Positions 9,373-17,298 of a stretch of 64,000 nt of DNA are shown piece by piece. Below the pieces are notes generated by a model that saw only the letters and a program-made list of their open reading frames with translations, searched no databases and was not told where the DNA came from. Position numbers and translations under genes: made by a program. The stretch covers positions 3,286,001 to 3,350,000 of the forward strand of contig NC_005125.1 of the NCBI RefSeq assembly GCF_000011385.1, written 5' to 3'. The DNA is from Gloeobacter violaceus PCC 7421. GTDB lineage: Bacteria > Cyanobacteriota > Cyanobacteriia > Gloeobacterales > Gloeobacteraceae. How positions within the stretch are numbered: position 1 is the first letter of the stretch; each line of letters starts with the position of its first letter.

Positions 9373-10406
9373 TGCTGCTGGGGTTCGCCTGGATGGAGTT
9401 GTTCGTCGAGTCGGCACAGGCGAGCGCCAATCGCCTCTGCGCCCAGATGGGCTTTACCCCGGTGGGCTGCTTCGAGGATTGTAATACTTTTAGTCTTGCG
9501 ATACGCAATGGCGGTGCGCTGCTGGTGGTGAGCGAGGCGCTTGGAGCGACCGGTCCGGTGCAGCGGTACCTCGATGGCCACCCCCAGGGGATCGCCGATG
9601 TCGCTTTTTGGACGGAAGCGTTTCCGGGTGGCCCCGGCGCTCTCCCCGGTCGCCTGCCCGCCACCGGACAAATCGTGGGGCCGGCGGGGATCACCCATAC
9701 GTTCGCGCCTCCCCAGCCGGGCGATCTGCCGCCGGGTTTTCTTCCCCTGCCGGGCGCCGCGCTGCGCCGCGAGCTGGCTGGGATCGACCACGTCGTGCTC
9801 AACCTCGGCACCGAAGCCTTCGAGCCTGCCATCCACTGGTACCGGCAGGTGCTTGGGCTCGAAGCGAGCCGCTACTTTGAAATTTCCACCCCCCACTCGG
9901 CCCTCAAAAGCTGGGTACTCACCGACTCTGCCCATCGCGTGCGCCTGCCGCTGAATGCCCCGCTGACTGCCAACTCCCAGGTGAGCGAATTTCTGGAGGC
10001 CAACGGTGGCCCGGGAGTGCAGCATATTGCCCTACGCACGACGAATATTGCCCACACGGTCGACCACCTGCGCACCCTGGGGGTGGAATTTCTCGACGCC
10101 CCGGCTACCTACTTCGAGCGCCTTGGAGATCGCGTCGATCTGGCCGGTCTGGACATGGAGACCTTGCGCCGATTGCACATCCTCGTCGACCAGGACGAAA
10201 GCGAAGGACGAATCTTGCAAATATTTACCCGACCGCTGTTCGCGGAGCCGACCTTGTTCTTCGAATTTATCGAGCGCCAGGGAACAGCCCTCGGCTTCGG
10301 CGAAGGTAACTTTCAGTCGCTTTTTGAAGCAATCGAACGGGAGCAGCAGTCGCGCGGCACCCTGGAGGCAGAGCGCAAACCCGCCTTCGTGCAGGACGCG
10401 CTATAG
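9372..10406 (+). CDS. hppD: 4-hydroxyphenylpyruvate dioxygenase
   Basis: A 344-residue protein with two vicinal-oxygen-chelate halves. The iron ligands are the His in IDHVVLNLG, the His in GVQHIALRT and the Glu in LFFEFIERQG. The closing GFGEGNFQSLFEAIEREQ is the HPPD C-terminal signature. It converts 4-hydroxyphenylpyruvate to homogentisate, the head group for tocopherol and plastoquinone in many phototrophs. The ATG at 9372 shares bases with the stop of the methyltransferase. About a dozen extra residues follow the usual C-terminus, where the reading frame runs into a VapC remnant in another frame. Confidence 0.92.
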   Translation: MLLGFAWMELFVESAQASANRLCAQMGFTPVGCFEDCNTFSLAIRNGGALLVVSEALGATGPVQRYLDGHPQGIADVAFWTEAFPGGPGALPGRLPATGQIVGPAGITHTFAPPQPGDLPPGFLPLPGAALRRELAGIDHVVLNLGTEAFEPAIHWYRQVLGLEASRYFEISTPHSALKSWVLTDSAHRVRLPLNAPLTANSQVSEFLEANGGPGVQHIALRTTNIAHTVDHLRTLGVEFLDAPATYFERLGDRVDLAGLDMETLRRLHILVDQDESEGRILQIFTRPLFAEPTLFFEFIERQGTALGFGEGNFQSLFEAIEREQQSRGTLEAERKPAFVQDAL

Positions 10407-10588
10407 AAATCTGGGGTAAGAGTGTCGCTGCCGCTACACAAGCTGAAATCACTGTGCCGACGGTCGACGGCTTGATCACCGCAACAGCCGCCCGCCACGG
10501 TCTGGCGGTTGCTACGCGCAATCTGCGCCACTTTCAGATGTTCGGAGCAAGGGTGGTAAACCCCTGGGAAGGACAGAAGATCCAGTAG
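10403..10588 (+). pseudogene. Remnant of a VapC-type PIN toxin (C-terminal part)
   Basis: A frame overlapping the end of hppD and running to the TAG at 10586-10588 reads IEIWGKSVAAATQAE, then VPTVDGLITATAARHGLAVATRN, then FGARVVNPWEG. This is the C-terminal third of VapC/FitB toxins, including the conserved Asp in VDGLI, the TRN motif and the NPW ending. No start codon, N-terminal PIN half or antitoxin gene is present upstream; hppD occupies that space. It appears to be a decayed toxin-antitoxin locus brought next to, or truncated by, the tocopherol operon. Upstream in the same frame there is a stop at 10325. Confidence 0.75.
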
Positions 10589-11353
10589 ATGCGGATAGCG
10601 CGGCGGCTCTGCTCACGTGGCGGTGCGATCGGGTTCTGCTATTCATAAGGTCTTGAAAACCGGCTCCGTCCGGTCTGCTGTGAACATGGCGATTTCTAGC
10701 GAGACAGGAGCCAAACGGTTTCCAGCTATGTTTGTGAATCCCACGTACTTGGAGTTATTTCTGCCGACAGATGCGATGGCCTGCGCAGGAGCCTAGATTA
10801 AAACTACTATCGACAATCACAAAAGTAGATTTCAATCAAACAAAAACGGATTTCAATCATCTTTGCTACCTGTTTGCCCTGGGAGTTCGGGGGCTAGAGT
10901 GTCGTGCGCGACGTATTGAACAGGATTAGACATTGAATCGGAGATATACCCTGAGCAAGATTTCCATCGGTTTTGCGGTATTTGGCCTGTTTCCGGCTCT
11001 CCACAATACGCCTTCGCTTAGCAATCAAATAGTCCTTTCTTGGGCAGTGAGGCAATACCTTCGGCAGCTCCAGCCCTGGTGCCGCACCGACCCGGACTCC
11101 CAGAACCGAGGCCGACAATCAAGAATGCGCAAGGTAGGATGCCCTGGCCCGAGAAGGGCGCAATCTGCCCTGTTGCAAAACCCAAAGTAAGGGAGGCCGC
11201 TGTCTGGATCCACGGCCTTGACCTGAGTAAAAAGTTTAAATAACTGGCTCCGCCACCGCTTGAGGTGGTAGATCCGTTCCGACAAGCAGATAGATCTTGC
11301 CATCTGGGCAACACCTTCAACGAAACACATTGAGATCACAAAGGAACTTGATT
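10589..11353. other. Long non-coding, AT-richer stretch
   Basis: No convincing gene is seen on either strand. Short open frames here lack ribosome-binding sites and protein-like composition. The stretch holds a pair of 11-bp direct repeats (10828-10859), a small inverted repeat (CCACC/GGTGG, 11253-11268) and a purine-rich ribosome-binding site (AAGGAAC) just before the gene at 11354. Base composition is visibly less GC-rich than the flanking core genes, which fits decayed accessory DNA. Confidence 0.6.
10828..10859. repeat. Two 11-bp direct repeats, 21 bp apart
   Basis: GATTTCAATCA occurs at 10828-10838 and again at 10849-10859. The start-to-start distance of 21 bp is two helical turns, so both copies face the same side of the DNA. 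A partial third copy (CAATCA) lies at 10814-10819. This could be a binding site for a regulator, or simply part of the degenerate intergenic DNA. Confidence 0.5.
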
Positions 11354-11731
11354 ATGTCTCACTTGAGCACTTTACCGACCAAATTGAATAACGTCCAACT
11401 TTTGATCGCGTCTTTGCAAGACCTGGGTGTGCAGGTCAAAATCGACGCCGAAGCCCGCGGTGGTTGTGGTCGAAATTTTCGTGCCGACGTGGTAGCCGTT
11501 CTTGCCGGTGAATACGATCTCGGTTGGGCTCTAAACGCCGAAGGCAATCTCGACCTGGTGGGAGATCTTCAGGGCGTAGCCCGCTACCACAATCCGACTG
11601 AATTCATCGATGCCGTCAACCAGAAGTATGCGCTAAAAAAAGCACTCCATCAGATTCAGACTTCCGGCTACACGGTGCTTGCTCAGCAAGTCGGTGTGCA
11701 CGGTACCCATCGCTTAAGTGTCGGCCGTTGA
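11354..11731 (+). CDS. DUF1257 / Ycf35-like protein
   Basis: A 125-residue protein starting MSHLSTLPTKLNNVQLLIAS, followed by LQDLGVQVKID. This matches the Ycf35 (DUF1257) family of plastids and cyanobacteria, whose members start MSHF-x-x-I-K-T. The family's function is unknown. In other cyanobacteria it often sits beside a small DUF2997 protein and an AAA+ ATPase; neither is seen here. Instead it is followed by three small unknown genes on the same strand. A ribosome-binding site (AAGGAAC) lies 6-7 bp before the ATG. Confidence 0.8.
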   Translation: MSHLSTLPTKLNNVQLLIASLQDLGVQVKIDAEARGGCGRNFRADVVAVLAGEYDLGWALNAEGNLDLVGDLQGVARYHNPTEFIDAVNQKYALKKALHQIQTSGYTVLAQQVGVHGTHRLSVGR

Positions 11732-11756
11732 TCTGTCATTTGGGAGGGAATTATTT

Positions 11757-12032
11757 ATGGACGGACAAATGTGTTGGTTGAGGGTCAGCAATTCGCCCGA
11801 TCCCAGAAAAATCCTTCATCTGCGCATGCTTCCAAGCCAGCCCTGGACACCCTACACAGAGTGGCAACACTTGATGGTTCCCGACTATCGCGAACCGGGG
11901 GGTGCCAAAGGGTGGGCGACTTATCAAAAGCTTATCCGGGTGGGTTGGAAAGTCGAAAAGAGCACAGAAAACTCTCCCAGAGAACATCTTGTCAGGAGCA
12001 ATCCATCCTTTTCGATTGCCGATGGGCGCTAA
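11757..12032 (+). CDS. Unknown 91-residue protein
   Basis: I do not recognise this family. The protein begins MDGQMCWLRVSNSPDPRK, has no membrane segment or signal peptide and is rich in Trp and Pro. The ATG at 11757 follows a strong ribosome-binding site (GGGAGGGA), which supports real translation; an upstream start would overlap the Ycf35-like gene. It lies 25 bp after that gene, so the two are probably co-transcribed. Confidence 0.6.
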   Translation: MDGQMCWLRVSNSPDPRKILHLRMLPSQPWTPYTEWQHLMVPDYREPGGAKGWATYQKLIRVGWKVEKSTENSPREHLVRSNPSFSIADGR

Positions 12033-12062
12033 CAATCAAAAAAGTGGGTATGGAGCCTAACG

Positions 12063-12320
12063 ATGAAGGACAATGAGTCGCTTGAAGCGACACTTTTTCT
12101 CAACACATTGCAAAAGGGAGTCTGGGCGCTAGGGATCGTCGGGTGGTGCTTTGGGCTATGCGAAAGGACAACCGTCGCGCTGTCCGATGGTTATCTTTCG
12201 GCAATCGACTTGGTCCTCCTATTTACGGCTTGCTTTTTCTTTGTTTGCTGGTTGTTGTTGAAACCCTCAAAAGCAAACCCAAAGGGCGCGATCCAGCATT
12301 CAAGTAGCTTGCTTGAATAG
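12063..12320 (+). CDS. Unknown 85-residue membrane protein
   Basis: Two hydrophobic helices are visible: roughly residues 18-36 (GVWALGIVGWCFGLC) and 45-67 (LVLLFTACFFFVCWLLL). They are joined by a short loop and followed by a lysine-containing tail. No family is recognised. It lies 30 bp after the 91-residue gene and 13 bp before the next, in the small-gene cluster that starts with the Ycf35-like gene. Confidence 0.6.
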   Translation: MKDNESLEATLFLNTLQKGVWALGIVGWCFGLCERTTVALSDGYLSAIDLVLLFTACFFFVCWLLLKPSKANPKGAIQHSSSLLE

Positions 12321-12333
12321 TTGAGGTGAATCG

Positions 12334-12549
12334 ATGACGGAAAATTCGGCTTTAATACCTCCCAGGTATCAGGAAAATCAGTCCGTCTCCTTCCTTGGAG
12401 GAGCAGGACGAATTAGAGATTGCCACTTCATCAAAGGCACCTGGGACTATATTGTCGAAATGGAATTCGGCCAGGCCGACCGGGGCCGTCTGGGCGATGA
12501 AACTGCGGTCCTCTTACCCGAGAGCGAATTGGAGCCTCGGATCTGCTGA
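12334..12549 (+). CDS. Unknown 71-residue soluble protein
   Basis: The protein reads MTENSALIPPRYQENQSVSF and continues with a compact pattern (GGAGRIRDCHFIKGTWDYIVEM, then ETAVLLPESEL). This looks like a small beta-barrel of the SH3/KOW kind: a glycine turn, a basic strand and a W-Y-x-V-E strand. That is inference from pattern only. It is the last gene of the Ycf35-like small-gene cluster and is preceded by TTGAGGTGA as ribosome-binding site. Confidence 0.6.
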   Translation: MTENSALIPPRYQENQSVSFLGGAGRIRDCHFIKGTWDYIVEMEFGQADRGRLGDETAVLLPESELEPRIC

Positions 12550-12666
12550 AGCGAGTACTGCAAAGCGTCCAATGGTCCGGCTTGCTTTGGGCTGTTCGGC
12601 ATCCAACTCGTCCGCACCCTGACAGGCTTTGTGCAAGTCGCCAGGGTGCGTGGAGCGTGCCTCCGC

Positions 12667-13029
12667 TCAACGCATCCGACCGCTCTCTTCTTTGGAGGAA
12701 GTGAGTGGCACGCGGGGTTCGCAGGCGTTGAAAATCACTTCTGCCTTGCTCAATCTTTCGAGCGTTTCGCGCGCGTCGATGAGGCGCTTGAGGAGCACCT
12801 GGGCAATGCCCTGGACGGCGGGGTTGGTGGTTTGCTCGGTGCGCTTCACTTCGACCATCACCACCGCTTCTTCAGTCCGGTAGAGCCAGAAAGTCTCTCC
12901 CTGCTCGATGATCCCCAGGTTGATGCGCTCAAGCTGGGGTTTGCGCCGCTGCACCAGATCATCCCAAACCCCTGCGCTATCCCACACGCGGCCAACTCTC
13001 CACCCTTCAGCCAAAAAAAAGTACTTCAT
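12667..13029 (-). CDS. Unknown 120-residue protein
   Basis: Not assigned to a family. It starts MKYFFLAEGWRVGRVWDSAG and has the middle FWLYRTEEAVVMVEVKRTEQ, a two-strand beta pattern, followed by a long helix (VQGIAQVLLKRLIDARETLERL). The ATG at 13029 is preferred over a TTG two codons earlier. It is on the opposite strand to the small-gene cluster and upstream, on the same strand, of the Ctp-argF operon end, but is separated from it by its own promoter region. Confidence 0.55.
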   Translation of the reverse strand: MKYFFLAEGWRVGRVWDSAGVWDDLVQRRKPQLERINLGIIEQGETFWLYRTEEAVVMVEVKRTEQTTNPAVQGIAQVLLKRLIDARETLERLSKAEVIFNACEPRVPLTSSKEESGRMR

Positions 13030-13104
13030 AGACAAACAATCCGATGAATCTTGCGTGGCATTGCATCTATGCCCAACTTTACATGGGTCGCCGCGAAAAA
13101 TCCG

Positions 13105-14199
13105 TCAACGGCCGGCGGAAGATTGAGGTTGTCCTAGAGTTGGAACGTACAATCCGGCGATCCCGTGGGCAATGGGCGACGGGTTGGCTTGCGCCAGATT
13201 GGTGAGGACGATGACGGTGAGTTTGTCGTCGACGTAGCGGGCGATGTGGGCGGTAAATCCCTGCCACTGCCCTGCGTGCTCGATGAGGCGGCGCCCGGCC
13301 ACCGATCCGAGCGCCCATCCAAAGCCATAAGGGTACGTCTTGCCGTCGTTGAGCGTCACCGGCGTCCACATCCGCTCGAGGCTGGACTTTTTGAGTAGTT
13401 TTTCGGTGTAGAGGGCTGCGTCCCACTTGACCATGTCGAGCACCGTCAGATAGAGCGAGCCGTCGGCGGTCCGATTGAGCGACGGGGAAACATACGCTTG
13501 ATTTTTGAGGGCGTCGTTCTCCAGGCGGTAGCCGGCGGCGCGGTTGGCAACGATGTCCGCCTCGGTGATCACCCGGGTGGCCTGCATGCCGAGGGGTTTG
13601 AAGACCCGTTCGTCGAGCAAATCCCCATAGAACTGTCCCGAGGCATTTTTGACAATGATCCCCAGTAGTACATAGCCGGTGTTGCTGTACTTCCACTTTT
13701 CACCCGGGGCAAAATCGAGGGGCATGGCGGCGGCCCGGGCGACCAGTTCTTCGTCGGTGTAGTCGCGGCGAAAATCGATGGCCGGTCCGTTCTCGCCCTC
13801 GTAATCTCTGATGCCCGAGGTGTGGGTGAGCAGATGACAAACGGTGATCCCCCGCCAGGCGGACGGCGCTCCCGCCAGATAACGGCCGATCTTGTCGTCG
13901 AGATTGATTTTGCCTTCTTCCACCAGCAGCATCACCGCGGTGGCCGTGAACTGCTTGCCCACCGAGCCCGACTGAAAGACACTCTCGGGAGCGACCGGGA
14001 CGTTCAATTCGACGTTGGCCAGGCCGTACCCTTTGGCCTTGACGAGGCGGTCGTTCTGCACGATCGCCAGCGACAAACCAGGAATGCGCTGCTCGCGCAT
14101 CTGGTTCTGGACATAATCGTCGATCGCATCGGCCCGGCCAGGAATGGTCATTGTGCAGAGCAGCAGCAATGTCAGCAGAACGGGCAGCCATTTTTTCAT
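13105..14199 (-). CDS. Exported SxxK serine hydrolase (class C beta-lactamase / DD-peptidase family)
   Basis: A 364-residue protein with a signal peptide ([17 protein letters not shown], cleavage near GRADA). It has the three active-site motifs of the penicillin-binding/class C fold: SxxK in [10 protein letters not shown], YxN in [11 protein letters not shown] and HxG in IEHAGQWQG. The family includes D-aminopeptidases, D-Ala-D-Ala carboxypeptidases and esterases, so a periplasmic role on D-amino-acid peptides is plausible but the substrate cannot be read. The start overlaps the stop of the upstream epimerase-like gene (ATGA). It is the last gene of the ctp-argF-dgcN-dgcA operon. Confidence 0.85.
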   Translation of the reverse strand: MKKWLPVLLTLLLLCTMTIPGRADAIDDYVQNQMREQRIPGLSLAIVQNDRLVKAKGYGLANVELNVPVAPESVFQSGSVGKQFTATAVMLLVEEGKINLDDKIGRYLAGAPSAWRGITVCHLLTHTSGIRDYEGENGPAIDFRRDYTDEELVARAAAMPLDFAPGEKWKYSNTGYVLLGIIVKNASGQFYGDLLDERVFKPLGMQATRVITEADIVANRAAGYRLENDALKNQAYVSPSLNRTADGSLYLTVLDMVKWDAALYTEKLLKKSSLERMWTPVTLNDGKTYPYGFGWALGSVAGRRLIEHAGQWQGFTAHIARYVDDKLTVIVLTNLAQANPSPIAHGIAGLYVPTLGQPQSSAGR

Positions 14200-15266
14200 G
14201 ACAATAATTGAACGCCCAGACCGGGCGCTTCGCGGGTGGATAGGTAACCGTCTTTGAGCACAAAACCGCCCGTCACCACGTCGCGGGCTAGATCCAGGCT
14301 GCCGTCGAGGTCGAGATAGCGGGTGGCGGGGCAGGCGAGGGCGGCGTGGAGCGCCGCGGTGATGCTGACGATGCTCTCGTCCATGCAGCCCCACATCAAC
14401 TCGATCCCGGCGATTTCCGCCAGGCCCGCGATGGCTAGAGCCGGGCGGATGCCGCCGCACTTCATCAGTTTGATGTTGAAGATGCCGCAGGCTGGGGAGG
14501 GAGTCAGCAGCTTCAGCGCGTCCCGTTCATCCAGCAAGCTCTCGTCGGCGGCGATGCGGAGGCGGATGTCGGGGGGCAAGGCGCGCAGGGCGGCGATGTC
14601 CCCGGCGGGGATGGGCTGCTCCAGAAATTCGAGAAATAGATGCGCCGTGCGGCGCACGAACTGCTCCACCTCGGCGATGCTGTAGCCCTGGTTAGGATCG
14701 ACGCGCAGGTGAACGGCGTCGCCCACCTGTTCACGCAGGCGGGCAAGCCGCTCGATGTCCCCTTCGAGATCGAGGCCGGTCTTCACTTTGAGGATACGAA
14801 AACCCCGCCCGAGATACTCCCTGGCCTCGGCGAGCGTCTCGTCGAGGGGTTTGATGCCGATGGTGATCGAGGTGGGCAGGCCGGTGTGGACGCGGCCCAG
14901 CATCGCCACCAGCGGCACCCCCAGGTGCTGGGCCAACAGGTCGTGCAGGGCGATATCGACCGCCGCCCGCGCGGCGGGCCTGCCTGCCATCCGCTCGCCC
15001 AGCCGCCGGCAGAGCTTCGGCAATTCTCGGATGTCCTCGCCCACCAGCCAGCCGATCGCTCCGCCCAATAGCGCTTCGCGGCAGGCTTGATCGCTCTCGC
15101 CGGTCACGTCCGCAGCCGCAGAAGCCGCCCCCAGACCGATCAGCCCCGATGCGGTCTGCAATTGCACGATCACGTTCTCGACGGTGCCGACGTGCCGCAG
15201 GGCGATGGTATAGGGCCGCACCAGAGCGAACGCCTCCACCCGGGCGGTGGCCTGGGCGATTTTCAC
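14196..15266 (-). CDS. Enolase-superfamily epimerase (dipeptide epimerase / DgcA-like)
   Basis: A 356-residue enolase-superfamily enzyme. The catalytic KxK is in RILKVKTG, the metal ligands are in [15 protein letters not shown] and AADESL, and a second lysine is in NIKLMKCGG. These fit the L-Ala-D/L-Glu epimerase group. The gene follows a DUF1611 gene with a 4-base overlap. That pair is known in other bacteria as DgcN-DgcA, where DgcA racemises N-acetyl-D-glutamate to N-acetyl-L-glutamate; this function is likely here but rests on context. A dipeptide epimerase for peptidoglycan peptides is the alternative. Confidence 0.82.
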   Translation of the reverse strand: MKIAQATARVEAFALVRPYTIALRHVGTVENVIVQLQTASGLIGLGAASAAADVTGESDQACREALLGGAIGWLVGEDIRELPKLCRRLGERMAGRPAARAAVDIALHDLLAQHLGVPLVAMLGRVHTGLPTSITIGIKPLDETLAEAREYLGRGFRILKVKTGLDLEGDIERLARLREQVGDAVHLRVDPNQGYSIAEVEQFVRRTAHLFLEFLEQPIPAGDIAALRALPPDIRLRIAADESLLDERDALKLLTPSPACGIFNIKLMKCGGIRPALAIAGLAEIAGIELMWGCMDESIVSITAALHAALACPATRYLDLDGSLDLARDVVTGGFVLKDGYLSTREAPGLGVQLLS

Positions 15267-16342
15267 CGGGCCGTCTCCGCACGGAGGAATGCCCGGATCG
15301 GTTCCACCAGGGCGCCTATACCTTCTTCGAGGGGGCGCACCACCGGCAAGGCCAGCTGCTCCACCAGTTGCTTCTGAGCGCGGATAAGTTCGTCGCCCGT
15401 CAGTGCTTCGCCGTTGAGTGTGACTGCCAGAACCCGGGCTCCCAACAGCTCGATGAGGGCGATCTCCTCAGCGATGGGCGGGATGCGGATGCCTTGCGCC
15501 TCGAAGCCGCTGAAACAGAGCCTTCCCGGCGCGTGCTGGAGGATAACGCCGCGCGCTCCGCCTGAGAGGATAAATTCGGACCCGCAGGGACCGGCGGGGT
15601 TGCGCAGGGCCGACTGGCCTTCGAGCAAGATGAGTTGCGGGGCAAAGCGCTCGGCGCAGCTCAAGATGGCGTGTTCGATTTCGCCGCTCACAAAATCGTT
15701 GACCACCGAATCGAGCACGAAACCGCAGGGAGCACCCTGCATCCAGCCGGTCTGGCCGGTGAAGATCAATTGGGTGCGGATCCCCGCTTTGGTGCAAGCG
15801 TCCAGCAAAAAGCGGCTGGTGGTGCGTTTTCCCAGGGCGCAGTCGGTGCCCAGCACGGCGATGCGGGGGGTCAAAAGCGCCTCGATTTTGCCGGTCCAGA
15901 AGTGGAATTGATCTTTAGGTTTGGGCTTGCGGATGTCGGTAATCGTGAGGCCCAGGCGCTTGGCAGTCCCAGCCAGGGTCGCGTCGTCAGAAGCGTACTC
16001 GTGCAGGCCGCTCACGATGTGCATCCCGGCTTCGAGCGCCTCGCGCAGCTGAGCGCGCAGGCTGAGGGTGAGCTTGCCGCCATTGGTGGCGATGCCGACC
16101 ACGGCGTAATCGGGGCGTACCGGGAGCTGTGCAAGGGCCTGGGCGATCGTGGCGTAAATCGGAATATTGCGGTGGCGGTCGTCGAGCGCCTGCCCGGCAT
16201 CCTGCCCGGCGGTCGGCTCGTCGATCACCGCCAGAATTTTGTACCGCTCGCCCTCGCGCACCAGGCCGTGGGCCGTCTTGCCGCTGCCGGTGGCATAGAG
16301 GCCGTCGCAAATGACAATCGCCGTGCCGTCCACATCACTCAT
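15263..16342 (-). CDS. DUF1611 protein, likely D-glutamate N-acetyltransferase (DgcN-like)
   Basis: A 359-residue DUF1611 protein. The N-terminal half has a Rossmann-like domain (IVICDGLYATGSGKTAHGL, YAVVGIATNGGKL). The C-terminal half is P-loop-like, with GTDCALGKRTTSRFLL, TGQTGWMQGAPCGFVLD and LLEGQSAL. Members were recently shown to acetylate D-glutamate (DgcN), working with the neighbouring epimerase DgcA. It overlaps that gene by four bases and lies 14 bp downstream of argF. The N-acetylated product, after racemisation, is an arginine-pathway intermediate, which gives the argF neighbourhood a possible metabolic sense. Acetyltransferase activity is inferred from family and context. Confidence 0.8.
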   Translation of the reverse strand: MSDVDGTAIVICDGLYATGSGKTAHGLVREGERYKILAVIDEPTAGQDAGQALDDRHRNIPIYATIAQALAQLPVRPDYAVVGIATNGGKLTLSLRAQLREALEAGMHIVSGLHEYASDDATLAGTAKRLGLTITDIRKPKPKDQFHFWTGKIEALLTPRIAVLGTDCALGKRTTSRFLLDACTKAGIRTQLIFTGQTGWMQGAPCGFVLDSVVNDFVSGEIEHAILSCAERFAPQLILLEGQSALRNPAGPCGSEFILSGGARGVILQHAPGRLCFSGFEAQGIRIPPIAEEIALIELLGARVLAVTLNGEALTGDELIRAQKQLVEQLALPVVRPLEEGIGALVEPIRAFLRAETAR

Positions 16343-16356
16343 CCGCTTGCCTGCAA

Positions 16357-17298
16357 CTACCGGCCGCCCATCAGCGCTGCGAGTACCGCCTTCTGGGCGT
16401 GCAGCCGGTTTTCGGCCTCATCCCAGATGCGCGAGCGGGGGCCTTCCATGACTTCGTCGGTGATCTCCTCACCCCGGTGGGCAGGCAGGCAGTGCAGCAC
16501 GATCGCCTCCGCTGCGGCGCAGTTCAGCAGCGCCGCGTTGATCTGGTATTGCTCGAATAATTGCAACCGGTGCTGGGTCTCGGCCTCCTGGCCCATACTC
16601 GTCCAGACGTCGGTATAGAGGATGTGCGCCCCCCGGGCCGCCTCGAACGGGTCGCGCAGGATCTGCACCTCGGCACCGGTGCGCCCAGCAATTTCACTGG
16701 CGCGCGCACTCACGGCCGGGTCAGGGGTAAAACCCTCGGGAGTGGCGACCGCGATCGACATGCCCACCTTGGCGCAACCCAACAGCAGCGAGTGGGCGAC
16801 ATTGTTGCCGTCGCCCACGTAGGCGAGCTTGAGCCCGGCAAGCCGCCCAAAATTCTCGCGGATAGTGAGCAGGTCCGCCACGACCTGGCAGGGGTGCTCG
16901 TGGTCGGTGAGGGCGTTGATGACCGGGATCCCCGCGTAGTGGGCGTACTCCTCCAGTTCCGTCTGGGCGAAGGTGCGAATGGCGAGACCGTCGACATAGC
17001 GGCCCAGGACGCGGGCGGTGTCGCGCACCGGTTCGCCCCGGCCCACCTGGGTGTTGCTGGGACTGAGGTCGATCACCTGGCCACCCAACTGGTACATCGC
17101 GACCGTAAACGAGACGCGGGTGCGGGTGGAGGCTTTGAGAAACACCAACCCCAGCACTTTGCCGTGCAGGTTCGCCACCCGCTCGCCGCGCTTGAGCTGG
17201 TGGGCGAGGGTCAGAAGCGCGTGCAATTGCGCTTCGTCGAGGTCGTCGAGACTCAGCAGATCCGGCCTGAAGCGCGTCGCACCCAGACTCGCGCTCAT
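16357..17298 (-). CDS. argF: Ornithine carbamoyltransferase
   Basis: A 313-residue enzyme with all family motifs: KASTRTRVSF binds carbamoyl phosphate, DHEHPCQVVADLLT completes the site and HCLPAHRGEE binds ornithine. It makes citrulline from ornithine and carbamoyl phosphate in the arginine pathway. The start overlaps the end of the ctp gene by four bases and the dgcN-like gene begins 14 bp after its stop, so all are probably on one transcript. Length is normal for the family. Confidence 0.95.
   Translation of the reverse strand: MSASLGATRFRPDLLSLDDLDEAQLHALLTLAHQLKRGERVANLHGKVLGLVFLKASTRTRVSFTVAMYQLGGQVIDLSPSNTQVGRGEPVRDTARVLGRYVDGLAIRTFAQTELEEYAHYAGIPVINALTDHEHPCQVVADLLTIRENFGRLAGLKLAYVGDGNNVAHSLLLGCAKVGMSIAVATPEGFTPDPAVSARASEIAGRTGAEVQILRDPFEAARGAHILYTDVWTSMGQEAETQHRLQLFEQYQINAALLNCAAAEAIVLHCLPAHRGEEITDEVMEGPRSRIWDEAENRLHAQKAVLAALMGGR

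Noticed and set aside
13079-13110. Possible terminator after the serine hydrolase (CCGTTGACGG then T-run on the minus strand)
   Set aside because: The stem is only four base pairs, too weak to support.
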